DNA of 64,000 nt from Dryocola sp032051265 (GCA_032051265.1 DAMBYU010000004.1:248001-312000), one strand, 5' to 3'. Positions 1 to 8,132 are shown, counted from the stretch's first letter. The notes: generated from the letters alone by a model not told the origin. A program made the numbers and translations.

Positions 1-1
1 G

Positions 2-469
2 TCCCTGCAAAAAGTGGTTGCCGAGCGTAAGCAGTCGATTCATGACCTGAAAATCAAGGTTGAGGATCAGCTGGTTCATGCCCATTTCGAAGCGAAAGCC
101 GCATGGGAGGCGGGCGCGATGGAAGCGGAAATGAAGCCGATTCTGGAAGATATCCGCCATGCGCAATGGCGCTGGGATCTGTCAATCGCTTCTCACGGCA
201 TTCATATGCATGCCCCGGAAGAGGGGCTGCGGATGCTGGGCGGCGCAATGGATAAAGCCGCTGATGCCCGTACCAAACTGGCGCGTCTGCTGGCGACCAA
301 AGGTATTACCCATGAAATCCCACTGCCGGACATCTCCACTAAAGAGAAAGCCCAGCAGGCTATCGGTCTGAACATGCAGCAAATCAATGCTGAGAAGCAG
401 GAATTCATTAAAACGGTGATTCCACAATGGGAAGATCAGGCACGTAAAAACGGTCTGTTAAGCCAATAA
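2..469 (+). CDS. nrfA: Cytochrome c552 nitrite reductase, C-terminal part
   Basis: Last 155 codons of the periplasmic pentahaem nitrite reductase that reduces nitrite to ammonia with six electrons; the gene begins before the window. The segment carries the helical C-terminal region, including the SHGIHMHAPEEG stretch and the ending ARKNGLLSQ, which match E. coli NrfA closely from memory. No CXXCH haem motif falls in this piece, as expected for the C-terminal third of the roughly 478-residue protein. It is followed 44 nt later by nrfB, its electron donor, so this is the promoter-proximal gene of the nrf operon. Identification is by recalled family similarity and operon context. Confidence 0.96.
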   Translation, partial: SLQKVVAERKQSIHDLKIKVEDQLVHAHFEAKAAWEAGAMEAEMKPILEDIRHAQWRWDLSIASHGIHMHAPEEGLRMLGGAMDKAADARTKLARLLATKGITHEIPLPDISTKEKAQQAIGLNMQQINAEKQEFIKTVIPQWEDQARKNGLLSQ

Positions 470-513
470 CCCCATTCCGCCTCGTAAGGGGCGGATAACT
501 CAACGGAGTGAAT

Positions 514-1080
514 ATGAGCGTATTACGTTCGTTATTAACTGCTGGGGTGCTGGCGTCAGGTCTGTTCTGGAGCCTGAGTGGGATTACCGCCACGCCAACG
601 CCGCAGGAATCTGAACAACGCTGGACGGTTACCCAACAGCGCAACCCGGACGCCGCCTGTCTGGACTGTCATAAACCGGATACCGAAGGGGTGCACGGTA
701 AACATGCATCCGCCACCAATCCGAACAATAAACTGCCGGTCACCTGTACCAATTGTCACGGCCAGCCTTCACCTCAGCACCGTGAAGGGGTGAAAGATGT
801 GATGCGTTTTAACGAGCCGATGTACAACGTGGAGCAGCAGAACAGTGTTTGTATGTCCTGCCATCTGCCTGAGCAACTGCAAAAAGCGTTCTGGCCTCAC
901 GATGTCCACGTAGCTAAAGTGGCGTGCGCCAGCTGTCACTCGCTGCATCCCAAGCAAGATACGATGCAGACGCTAAGCGATAAAGGAAGGATCAAACTTT
1001 GCGTCGATTGCCATAGCGATCAGCGTAATAATCCCAACTTTAATCCGGCGTCCGTTCCCTTGCTTAAGGAGCATCCATGA
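514..1080 (+). CDS. nrfB: Pentahaem cytochrome c, electron donor to NrfA
   Basis: Small periplasmic cytochrome that passes electrons to NrfA. The ATG at 514 gives 188 residues, the E. coli length, and has GGAG five bases upstream; an in-frame GTG at 508 lies inside that ribosome site and is less likely. Residues 1-26 form a signal peptide (hydrophobic core, ending near GITA). Five CXXCH haem-binding motifs are visible, starting at Cys49, Cys78, Cys113, Cys138 and Cys163. The stop overlaps the nrfC start as ATGA, indicating translational coupling. Haem attachment would use the general Ccm system. Confidence 0.97.
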   Translation: MSVLRSLLTAGVLASGLFWSLSGITATPTPQESEQRWTVTQQRNPDAACLDCHKPDTEGVHGKHASATNPNNKLPVTCTNCHGQPSPQHREGVKDVMRFNEPMYNVEQQNSVCMSCHLPEQLQKAFWPHDVHVAKVACASCHSLHPKQDTMQTLSDKGRIKLCVDCHSDQRNNPNFNPASVPLLKEHP

Positions 1081-1748
1081 GTTGCTCTCGTCGCCAGTTT
1101 ATTACCCGCGTCGGTGCGCTGGTAGCGGTCAGTGGGACGGCAGGATGTGTGGTGGCGAAAACGTTGAATATCAACGGGGTGCGTTATGGCATGGTGCATG
1201 ATGAGTCATTATGCATCGGTTGTACCGCCTGTATGGATGCCTGTCGGGAAGTCAATAACGTGCCGGAAGGCGTGTCGCGTCTGACGATTATTCGTAGCGA
1301 ACCGCTGGGCACCTTTCCTGATGTGAAATATCGCTTCTTCCGACATTCATGCCAGCACTGCGACCATGCCCCCTGCGTCGATGTCTGCCCAACCGGCGCT
1401 TCCTTCCGTGATGCCGCCTGCGGCATTGTGGATGTGAATCCGGATCTTTGCGTCGGCTGTCAGTACTGTATCGCGGCTTGTCCATACCGCGTGCGCTTTA
1501 TCCATCCGCTTAGCAAGACGGCGGATAAATGCGACTTCTGCCGGAAAACTAATCTGCAAGAGGGTAAGTTGCCTGCCTGTGTCGACTCCTGCCCGACGAA
1601 GGCGCTGACGTTTGGCAATCTGGACGATCCTAACAGCGAGATCTCGCGTCTGTTGCAGCAGAAAACGACTTACCGCTACAAGCTGGCGCTGGGTACTAAA
1701 CCGAAGGTCTGGCGTATTCCCTTTAAATATGGGGAGGTGAGCCAATGA
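1077..1748 (+). CDS. nrfC: 4Fe-4S ferredoxin-type subunit of the Nrf pathway
   Basis: Iron-sulphur protein thought to link the quinol oxidase NrfD to the cytochromes. The 223-residue product starts with a twin-arginine-like export signal (SRRQFITRVG followed by a hydrophobic run), fitting export of a folded iron-sulphur protein. Cysteine groups for four clusters are visible: Cys46-56, Cys92/95/100/104, Cys125/128/131/135 and Cys152/155/168/172. It overlaps nrfB by four bases upstream and nrfD by four bases downstream. The cluster pattern is the common NrfC/DmsB/PhsB type; the operon position fixes the NrfC identity. Confidence 0.96.
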   Translation: MSCSRRQFITRVGALVAVSGTAGCVVAKTLNINGVRYGMVHDESLCIGCTACMDACREVNNVPEGVSRLTIIRSEPLGTFPDVKYRFFRHSCQHCDHAPCVDVCPTGASFRDAACGIVDVNPDLCVGCQYCIAACPYRVRFIHPLSKTADKCDFCRKTNLQEGKLPACVDSCPTKALTFGNLDDPNSEISRLLQQKTTYRYKLALGTKPKVWRIPFKYGEVSQ

Positions 1749-2701
1749 CTCGCGCTTCTGCTTTCCATTTTGAGTCGCTGGTGTGGGACTGGCCCATCGC
1801 CATCTACCTGTTTCTGATCGGCATCTCTGCCGGCCTGGTCACGCTTGCCGTTTTACTGCGGCGTTTCCATCCAGAGGCGGGCGGCGCGGACAGCACCCTG
1901 CTGCGTACCACGCTGGTTGTGGGGCCGGGGGCGATTATCCTCGGCTTGCTGATCCTCATTTTCCACCTGACGCGCCCGTGGACTTTCTGGAAGCTAATGT
2001 TCCATTACAGCTTTACTTCGGTCATGTCGATGGGGGTTATGCTGTTCCAGCTCTATATGGTGGTACTGATTCTGTGGCTGGCAAAGATCTTTGAAAAAGA
2101 GATCATTGTCCTGCAACAGCGTTGGTTGCCGCGTCTGGGGCTGGTGCAAAAGGTGTTGATGCTGCTGACGCCGTTTCACCGCCTGCTTGAAACGGTGATG
2201 CTGGTACTGGCCGTGCTGCTTGGCGCATACACCGGTTTCCTGCTTTCGGCGCTGAAATCCTATCCGTTCCTGAATAACCCGATCCTGCCGGTGCTGTTCC
2301 TGTTCTCAGGGATCTCCTCCGGGGCGGCGGTAGCGCTGATTGCCATGGCGTTGCGCCATCGCAGTAATCCGCACAGCACCGAGGCGCACTTTGTGCATCG
2401 CGTGGAAACCCCGGTGGTGTGGCTGGAAATTTTCCTGCTGGCGGCCTTCTTTGTCGGGCTGGCGTTGGGTGATGACGGTAAAATGCGCGCCCTGACCGCG
2501 GCGCTGGGCGGGGGGTTCTGGAGCTGGTGGTTCTGGCTTGGCGTGGCGGGGCTGGGATTGATTGTCCCGCTATTGCTGAAGCCCTGGGTGAATCGTGGCT
2601 CGACGTTTCTCGGGGTGCTGGCGGCGTGCGGCGCCAGTCTGACCGGCGTTTTGCTGCTGCGTTTCTTCATTCTCTATGCAGGACAGTTGACGGTGGCATA
2701 A
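1745..2701 (+). CDS. nrfD: Membrane quinol-oxidising subunit NrfD
   Basis: Integral inner-membrane protein of the NrfD/PsrC family, which takes electrons from menaquinol and hands them to NrfC. The 318 residues equal the E. coli length and are strongly hydrophobic, with about eight predicted membrane segments starting near residue 15 (WPIAIYLFLIGISAGLVTLA). The start codon overlaps the nrfC stop (ATGA), so the two subunits are co-translated. The next gene, nrfE, follows after 22 nt. No odd features seen. Confidence 0.95.
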   Translation: MTRASAFHFESLVWDWPIAIYLFLIGISAGLVTLAVLLRRFHPEAGGADSTLLRTTLVVGPGAIILGLLILIFHLTRPWTFWKLMFHYSFTSVMSMGVMLFQLYMVVLILWLAKIFEKEIIVLQQRWLPRLGLVQKVLMLLTPFHRLLETVMLVLAVLLGAYTGFLLSALKSYPFLNNPILPVLFLFSGISSGAAVALIAMALRHRSNPHSTEAHFVHRVETPVVWLEIFLLAAFFVGLALGDDGKMRALTAALGGGFWSWWFWLGVAGLGLIVPLLLKPWVNRGSTFLGVLAACGASLTGVLLLRFFILYAGQLTVA

Positions 2702-2723
2702 GCCGGTAAGGTGATCTCTGGAC

Positions 2724-4601
2724 GTGTTCCTTCCTGAAGCCGGTTTTCTGGCGTTGTTGTTGAGTCTCGGGGTCAATGTGTTGACCCCGTTTGCCACGCT
2801 GACAGGTGTGCGTCAGCGCTGGCAGGGCGTTATGCGTCTGGCGACTGTCGGTGTCCTGGCGCAATTTGCCTTGCTGCTGCTGGCATTTTCTATTCTGGCG
2901 TTCTGCTTTCTTACCGGCGACTTTTCGGTCATCTACGTGGCCCAGCACAGCCACAGCCTGCTGTCGTGGGAATTAAAACTGGCGGCAGTATGGGGAGGTC
3001 ATGAAGGTTCGCTGCTGCTGTGGATGCTGTTTCTGTCCGGCTGGGGGGCGCTGTTCGCCTGGCGCTGTCGGCATCAATCTGACGCTTTATTCCCGCTGAC
3101 GCTCGGCATTTTGTCTGTGATGATCGCGCTAATGCTACTGTTTGTGGTGGTATGGTCCGATCCGTTTATCCGTATTTTTCCACCGGCAATTGAAGGACGC
3201 GATCTTAATCCGATGCTGCAACATGCTGGGTTAATTTTCCATCCGCCGCTGCTTTATCTCGGCTATGGCGGTCTGATGGTGGCAGCCAGTGTGGCATTAG
3301 CCTCACTGCTGCGCGGTGACTTTAGCGCGGCAATCGCCTGGGTCTGCTGGCGCTGGGCGCTGCCCGGCTGGTGTGCCCTGACGCTCGGTATCATCCTTGG
3401 TTCCTGGTGGGCGTACTGCGAACTGGGCTGGGGCGGCTGGTGGTTCTGGGACCCGGTGGAAAACGCTTCCTTATTACCCTGGCTTTCCGCCAGCGCATTG
3501 CTACACAGCCTGTATGTGTCCCGTCAGCGTGGGATTTTTTGCCACTGGTCGCGGCTGCTAGCGATTATTACCTTAATTTTATCCCTGCTGGGTTTGCTCA
3601 TTGTCCGCTCTGGTGTGCTGGTTTCCGTACATGCTTTTGCGTTAGATAACGTGCGTGCGGTTCCGCTGTTTGCATTGTTTAGCGTTCTGAGCCTGGCATC
3701 GCTGGGTCTGTACGGCTGGCGGGCGCGGGATGGGCATCAGGCGGCGCGATTTGGCGGCTGGTCACGCGAGATGATGATTCTGACGGCGTTGCTGCTCTTT
3801 TGTGCGGTACTGCTGATCGTGCTGATTGGCACTCTCTACCCGATGATTTACGGCCTGTTGGGCTGGGGCAGGCTTTCCGTTGGCGCGCCCTATTTTAACC
3901 GCGCTACGCTACCCTTTGGCCTGTTGATGCTGGTGGTGATGGGACTCTCGGCAGGCGGGTTCTGGAAACGCTCACCCCGTATCTCTTTGCGTCGCCGGGT
4001 GTGGCCTTTTGCCATCGGATTGTTGGTGGTCGCGCTGGGCTGGTCATCTGGCGTGATCGAAGCGCTTGCCAGCGGGCTTGTGGCGGCGGTGATGCTGCGA
4101 CTCTGGTTCCAGCCTGCCTGTGTGTTACGCCGCCAGCTCCCGGCCGTGTTGGCGCATACTGGCGTTCTGATCGTCGTCGCCGGGATTATTTTCTCCAGCG
4201 GCAGTCGACAGGAGATCAGTCTTAATCTGCGTCCCGGGCAGGAAGCACAGCTGGCTGACTACACCTTCCGTTTCGAGCGCCTCGATCTGGAGGCGAAGGG
4301 GAACTACACCACTGAGAAGGCACTGATGACAATCTGGCAGGAGGGGAAACGCATCGGCAGCTTGCTGCCTGAACGCCGCTACTACGCCGCCCGACGTCAG
4401 CAGATGATGGAGCCGGGCATTCGCTGGAACCTGATACACGACTGGTATGCGGTGTTGGGCGAAAAAACCGGGCAGGACCGCTACGCCATGCGGCTGTATG
4501 TCCAGACCGGGGTGCGCTGGATATGGGGGGGCGGGCTGTTGATGGTAGCGGCGGTGCTGCTCAGCGGCTGGCGGGGAAGAGAGCATAATGGTGATGCGTA
4601 G
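2724..4601 (+). CDS. nrfE: Haem lyase subunit NrfE (CcmF family)
   Basis: Polytopic membrane protein of the CcmF family. With NrfF and NrfG it attaches haem to the unusual CXXCK site of NrfA, which standard Ccm cannot do. The tryptophan-rich WWD motif of this family is clear at about residues 235-250 (WGGWWFWDPVENAS). The frame opens at GTG 2724, giving 625 residues, near CcmF (about 650) and longer than the 552 I recall annotated for E. coli NrfE. The N-terminus (FLPEAGFLALLLSLGVN) resembles CcmF starts, which supports the long form, but no strong ribosome site is visible, so the start is uncertain. Confidence 0.92.
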   Translation: MFLPEAGFLALLLSLGVNVLTPFATLTGVRQRWQGVMRLATVGVLAQFALLLLAFSILAFCFLTGDFSVIYVAQHSHSLLSWELKLAAVWGGHEGSLLLWMLFLSGWGALFAWRCRHQSDALFPLTLGILSVMIALMLLFVVVWSDPFIRIFPPAIEGRDLNPMLQHAGLIFHPPLLYLGYGGLMVAASVALASLLRGDFSAAIAWVCWRWALPGWCALTLGIILGSWWAYCELGWGGWWFWDPVENASLLPWLSASALLHSLYVSRQRGIFCHWSRLLAIITLILSLLGLLIVRSGVLVSVHAFALDNVRAVPLFALFSVLSLASLGLYGWRARDGHQAARFGGWSREMMILTALLLFCAVLLIVLIGTLYPMIYGLLGWGRLSVGAPYFNRATLPFGLLMLVVMGLSAGGFWKRSPRISLRRRVWPFAIGLLVVALGWSSGVIEALASGLVAAVMLRLWFQPACVLRRQLPAVLAHTGVLIVVAGIIFSSGSRQEISLNLRPGQEAQLADYTFRFERLDLEAKGNYTTEKALMTIWQEGKRIGSLLPERRYYAARRQQMMEPGIRWNLIHDWYAVLGEKTGQDRYAMRLYVQTGVRWIWGGGLLMVAAVLLSGWRGREHNGDA

Positions 4602-5001
4602 CGTTGCTGGAGTGATTCTATTATTTTTCATTTCCTGCATGGTTTCTGCACAGGTTGTGGATACCTGGGCTTTTGAAAGCCCGCAGCAGCAGGATAAGGC
4701 GCTGTTTATTGCAGGCCAGCTGCGTTGTCCGCAGTGTCAGAATCAAAACTTATTGGAATCCAATGCGCCGGTGGCGGTTAGTATGCGCCATCAGGTTTAC
4801 AGCATGGTGGCGGCAGGCAAAGATGAAGCGGAAATTACCGCCTGGTTGACCGATCGCTACGGCGATTTTATTCGTTACAATCCACCGCTGAGCGGACAAA
4901 CCATGCTGCTATGGGCGCTACCGTGCCTGCTGTTGCCGTTGGTGGGCATCGTTCTTTGGCGTGTCAGAGCATGTCAGCGTAAAGAGGAAGACAGCGAATG
5001 A
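4588..5001 (+). CDS. nrfF: Haem lyase thioredox subunit NrfF (CcmH-like)
   Basis: Periplasm-facing, membrane-anchored thiol protein that keeps the apocytochrome cysteines reduced during haem attachment. It shows an N-terminal signal/anchor (residues 5-20), the diagnostic RCPQCQN motif with Cys47 and Cys50, and a C-terminal membrane helix near residues 108-125. At 137 residues it is slightly longer than the E. coli protein (127). The ATG at 4588 follows GGAAGAGAG and lies inside the last 14 bases of nrfE; ATG 4594 is an alternative. Its stop overlaps nrfG as ATGA. Confidence 0.94.
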   Translation: MVMRSVAGVILLFFISCMVSAQVVDTWAFESPQQQDKALFIAGQLRCPQCQNQNLLESNAPVAVSMRHQVYSMVAAGKDEAEITAWLTDRYGDFIRYNPPLSGQTMLLWALPCLLLPLVGIVLWRVRACQRKEEDSE

Positions 5002-5636
5002 GTTTACATCACGATCTGGCGCAGCCGGTGGGCACAGATGTACCGTCACGTCCGCTGCCGATGAAAATACTGATGCTGGCGGCGGTAGCTTTGCTGGTTG
5101 TTTGCACCGGGGGCTATCTGTTAAGCCCGAAATGGCAGGCCGTGCGTAACGAGCAGCAGCGTTTAGCCGATCCGCTGCGTGACTTTACCGATCGGCAAAC
5201 GCCTGAAGCGCAACTCTTAGCCCTACAGACAAAGATTCGCGCCAACCCGCAGCAGAGTGAGCAATGGGCGCTGCTGGGCGAATATTATCTCTGGCGTAAC
5301 GCCTACGACAATGCGCTGCTGGCTTATCGTCAGGCGCTACGTTTACGCGGTGAGAATGCCGAGATTTACTCGGCGCAGGCGACGGTGCTGTATTACCAGG
5401 CCGGGCAGCATATGACGCCACCGGCCCGCAGGATGATTGATAAGGCGCTGGCGCTGGACGCAATGGAGGTCACAGCGCTGATGCTGTTGGCCGCTGATGC
5501 ATTTATGCAGGCAGATTACGCGCAGGCGATATCACATTGGCAACAAGCGCTGGATTTAAATTCACCGCGGGTTAACCGTGCGCAGTTAATTGATTCCATC
5601 AACATGGCAAAGCTGCTGCGTAACAACAGGAAGTGA
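4998..5636 (+). CDS. nrfG: Haem lyase TPR subunit NrfG
   Basis: TPR-repeat partner of NrfEF that binds the C-terminus of NrfA so the lyase acts on the CXXCK site. The product has 212 residues, with one N-terminal membrane segment (about 21-42) and a periplasmic domain with TPR-like helices (for example QWALLGEYYLWRNAYDNALLAYRQAL). It ends the nrf operon. Its last 51 bases overlap, tail to tail, the narP-like gene on the other strand. A hairpin (CAGGAAG, six-base loop spanning the stop, CTTCCTG) at 5627-5646 lacks a U-tract, so termination here is unclear. Confidence 0.94.
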   Translation: MSLHHDLAQPVGTDVPSRPLPMKILMLAAVALLVVCTGGYLLSPKWQAVRNEQQRLADPLRDFTDRQTPEAQLLALQTKIRANPQQSEQWALLGEYYLWRNAYDNALLAYRQALRLRGENAEIYSAQATVLYYQAGQHMTPPARRMIDKALALDAMEVTALMLLAADAFMQADYAQAISHWQQALDLNSPRVNRAQLIDSINMAKLLRNNRK

Positions 5637-6287
5637 TTTCTTCCTGCCGTTCGATTGCAGAAACAGAATAGCCGCTGCCATGCGTGAACGAACGTTCAGT
5701 TTGCGTAACAGGTTACGAATATGAACCTTTACAGTTTGTTCGGAAATATTCAGTGCAGACGCAATCTGTTTATTTGTCAGCCCGTAAGCTAACTCATGTA
5801 AAACATCAAGCTCTCTTTCAGTCAGCATATTGAAGGGCTGGCCTGGCTTACGATCGGTCATTTCGCGCTGTGCTAAACAGGTGGCCACTCTTTTACTGAG
5901 GGCGGTTCCGCCGTTTGCGCCAGCGAAGATAGCGCTTAACAGGTCTTCTGGGCTGTCATCTTTCAGCAAATATCCATCCGCTCCCGCATCAATTAGCGTG
6001 TAAATATCATTAATGGCGTCCGATGCCGTCAAAATAATGATGCGTGCGGCAGAGCTATCGCGGCGTAATACATTAAGCATCTCCAGCCCGCTGGAACCTT
6101 TCATATTGAGATCCAGTAGAACAAGATCGATATCATACCGCTTCACCATCGCAATGGCGCTAGCAACGTCGCCAGCCTCAGCTACAACGTTAAAATTGGG
6201 TTCCAGCTCCAGCAGCTGGCGAATACCTCGCCGCATAAGAGGATGATCATCAACAATAAGTACCTGAAAAGGGGCGATATCTTGCAT
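5586..6287 (-). CDS. narP: NarP-like nitrate/nitrite response regulator
   Basis: Two-component regulator with an N-terminal receiver (Asp13/Asp14, phospho-acceptor Asp59 in LLDLNMKG, Lys in LLKDDSPED) and a C-terminal LuxR-type helix-turn-helix (LTERELDVLHELAYGLTNKQ). From memory it is closer to NarP than NarL (PFQVLIVDDHPLMRRGIRQL; TVKVHIRNLLRKLNVRSR). ATG 6287 is chosen because GGAG lies six bases upstream; the frame stays open to a TTG at 6299. The 233 residues exceed E. coli NarP (215): about 20 extra C-terminal residues read antisense through the nrfG end. In E. coli narP adjoins ccmH, not nrf. Nitrite control of the adjacent nrf operon is an obvious inference. It could be a second copy. 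Confidence 0.85.
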   Translation of the reverse strand: MQDIAPFQVLIVDDHPLMRRGIRQLLELEPNFNVVAEAGDVASAIAMVKRYDIDLVLLDLNMKGSSGLEMLNVLRRDSSAARIIILTASDAINDIYTLIDAGADGYLLKDDSPEDLLSAIFAGANGGTALSKRVATCLAQREMTDRKPGQPFNMLTERELDVLHELAYGLTNKQIASALNISEQTVKVHIRNLLRKLNVRSRMAAAILFLQSNGRKKSLPVVTQQLCHVDGIN

Positions 6288-6732
6288 GGTACGCTCCAAA
6301 GGGTTTTCACGGGGCAGAAGAGTATATTTTTACGAACATAGCATCTGGCTTATTGGACATTACTGGTATGTTTTAAACCGCTACGCGATCTGGCGCTTCA
6401 TAGGTTTAAGAGAAACAAAGTTAAAGTTGTATTTATAATGCCGCTTATTCCAGTAATACCATGATAGTGATAATATTTTTGTGACCTACTCTGTTTATTA
6501 ACGACAGAGTTTGATGCAGCCGGTGCCCAAAGCAAATTGCCTGAACGGCTTTCACGGGGTGGGAGAGGGGGAGATGCAGAGCGAGGGGCCCTTCATTTTG
6601 CCATCACTCTCGTCACCCATGCTTTTATTTTGATGAATGTATGGCGATTGCGTTTGATATTCTCCACTATCTTTATCTTGTTTCTCGTCGGCCGGATAGC
6701 CAACCGGGGTCATATTTATTAATGGTAACAAT
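6288..6732. other. Intergenic region between narP-like gene and creA
   Basis: About 445 bp without a convincing gene. A TATACT box at the narP-proximal end could serve the narP-like gene, but no good -35 is paired with it. A short inverted repeat (ACTCTGT/ACAGAGT) lies near 6490-6512. A 61-codon frame at 6537-6722 ending in a hydrophobic stretch has no ribosome site or family resemblance and I do not call it. A purine-rich GGGAGAGGGGGAG precedes an ATG (6574) that opens only 19 codons. In E. coli creA is preceded by rob, which is absent here. Confidence 0.5.
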
Positions 6733-7203
6733 ATGAAATACAAAGATTTAGCTGTAGCAGGTGCGTTGCTGATTTTATCCCAGAGCGTTTTTGCTGAGCA
6801 GATAGGTTCGGTGGACACGGTATTTAAGATATTTGGGCCGGATCATAAAATCGTCGTGGAAGCTTTTGACGATCCGGATGTGAAGAATGTGACCTGCTAT
6901 ATCAGTCGGGCCAAAACCGGTGGTATTAAAGGCGGTCTGGGCCTGGCGGAAGATACCTCCGATGCGGCGATTTCCTGCCAGCAGGTTGGTCCGGTAGTAC
7001 TTAGCGAGAAAATTAAAGCCGGTAAATCGCAGGGAGAAGTAGTGTTTCAGAAACGAACCTCTTTAATATTTAAAAAGCTCCAGGTCGTGCGTTTTTATGA
7101 TGCGAAGCGTAATACCCTGGCGTATCTGGCTTACTCGGACAAAGTGGTGGAGGGTTCACCAAAGAATGCGCTGAGCGCCGTGCCGATCATGCCGTGGAAT
7201 TAA
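6733..7203 (+). CDS. creA: CreA family periplasmic protein
   Basis: Protein of unknown biochemical role, 156 residues, matching E. coli CreA (157) almost along its length in memory (IGSVDTVFKIFGPDHKIVVE; VVEGSPKNALSAVPIMPW). A signal peptide is evident (residues 1-21, ending FAEQ), so it is periplasmic. The translation start is fixed by the signal peptide, although the ribosome site is weak. In E. coli creA heads creABCD; here creBCD are missing and the next gene is arcA on the opposite strand. Confidence 0.95.
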   Translation: MKYKDLAVAGALLILSQSVFAEQIGSVDTVFKIFGPDHKIVVEAFDDPDVKNVTCYISRAKTGGIKGGLGLAEDTSDAAISCQQVGPVVLSEKIKAGKSQGEVVFQKRTSLIFKKLQVVRFYDAKRNTLAYLAYSDKVVEGSPKNALSAVPIMPWN

Positions 7204-7236
7204 CAGAAAAAAGAAAAGGGCGGAAATCCGCCCTTT
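7204..7236 (-). terminator. Terminator between creA and arcA, outer hairpin copy
   Basis: Perfect stem AAAGGGCGGA/TCCGCCCTTT. Read on the minus strand it is followed by a U-rich tail (TTTTCTTTTTTCTG), the form expected of a Rho-independent terminator. It now sits about 180 bp beyond arcA, separated from a second identical hairpin by the inserted repeat at 7237-7365. Confidence 0.75.
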
Positions 7237-7386
7237 CAGATTGGTGACAAACACCCGAAAAGCGTGGTTTTCGGGTGTTTGCGGTAAACCAGAAGATCTA
7301 ATTCTTTGTTTTTAAAGTACTGCCAAAGTGACTTTTCACATTTGTGAACTTTGTCAGTAGCTTTTAAGGGCGGAAATCCGCCCTTT
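7216..7386. repeat. Hairpin-bearing interspersed repeat, copy A, flanked by a duplicated terminator hairpin
   Basis: An insert of about 129 bp (7237-7365) lies between two exact 21-bp copies of the local terminator hairpin (7216-7236 and 7366-7386). Inside is a strong stem, ACACCCGAAAA paired with TTTTCGGGTGT, at 7250-7279. A 32-base block at 7246-7277 recurs base for base, inverted, at 60781-60812, and the rest of the insert aligns loosely with that copy. The insert ends carry short inverted repeats: GACAAA at 7246 and TTTGTC at 7350-7355. I do not recognise it as REP, ERIC, IRU or RSA. It codes for no protein. Confidence 0.85.
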
Positions 7387-7415
7387 GATGATATACGCCC
7401 GCTGAGAAGGCTGAA

Positions 7416-8132
7416 TTATTCCTGCAGGTCGCCGCAGAAACGGTAACCTTCGCCGTGGATGGTGGCGATGATCTCAGGCGTGTCCGGCGTGGATTCGAAG
7501 TGTTTACGAATACGGCGGATGGTGACGTCAACGGTGCGATCGTGCGGCTTAAGCTCGCGCCCGGTCATTTTTTTCAGCAGCTCGGCGCGCGACTGAATTT
7601 TGCCGGGATTTTCGCAGAAGTGCAGCATGGCGCGGAATTCACTGCGCGGCAGCTTATACTGTTCGCCATTCGGGCTAACCAGAGAACGGCTATTGATGTC
7701 CAGTTCCCAGCCGTTAAATTTGTAGCTTTCAACCGAACGGCGTTCTTCGCTGATTGCGCCTAAATTCATGGTACGCGACAACAGGTTACGAGCACGAATA
7801 GTCAGTTCACGCGGGTTGAACGGTTTAGTGATGTAGTCATCTGCGCCGATTTCAAGGCCGAGGATTTTGTCTACTTCGTTATCGCGCCCGGTCAGGAACA
7901 TCAGCGCCACGTTGGCTTGCTCACGCAGTTCACGTGCCAGCAACAGGCCATTTTTGCCCGGCAGGTTGATATCCATAATGACCAGGTTGATGTCATTATC
8001 TGAAAGGATTTGATGCATCTCTGCGCCATCAGTCGCTTCAAAGACATCGTAGCCTTCAGCTTCAAAAATGCTTTTTAACGTGTTGCGTGTTACTAGCTCG
8101 TCTTCGACGATAAGAATGTGCGGGGTCTGCAT
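7416..8132 (-). CDS. arcA: Aerobic respiration control response regulator ArcA
   Basis: OmpR-family regulator phosphorylated by ArcB that represses aerobic respiratory genes when oxygen is low. The 238 residues equal E. coli ArcA. The receiver has Glu10/Asp11, phospho-acceptor Asp54 (VIMDINLPG) and Lys in ITKPFNPRE; a winged-helix DNA-binding domain fills roughly residues 135-235 (ending IIATIHGEGYRFCGDLQE). It is transcribed away from yjtD, with a long leader of about 300 bp downstream of a conserved FNR site. It may influence the nearby nrf and nitrate genes, but nothing in this window shows that. Confidence 0.98.
   Translation of the reverse strand: MQTPHILIVEDELVTRNTLKSIFEAEGYDVFEATDGAEMHQILSDNDINLVIMDINLPGKNGLLLARELREQANVALMFLTGRDNEVDKILGLEIGADDYITKPFNPRELTIRARNLLSRTMNLGAISEERRSVESYKFNGWELDINSRSLVSPNGEQYKLPRSEFRAMLHFCENPGKIQSRAELLKKMTGRELKPHDRTVDVTIRRIRKHFESTPDTPEIIATIHGEGYRFCGDLQE

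Noticed and set aside
6537..6722. 61-codon frame with a hydrophobic end upstream of creA
   Set aside because: TTG start without a ribosome site, no recognisable family, and it lies in a region of otherwise non-coding character.
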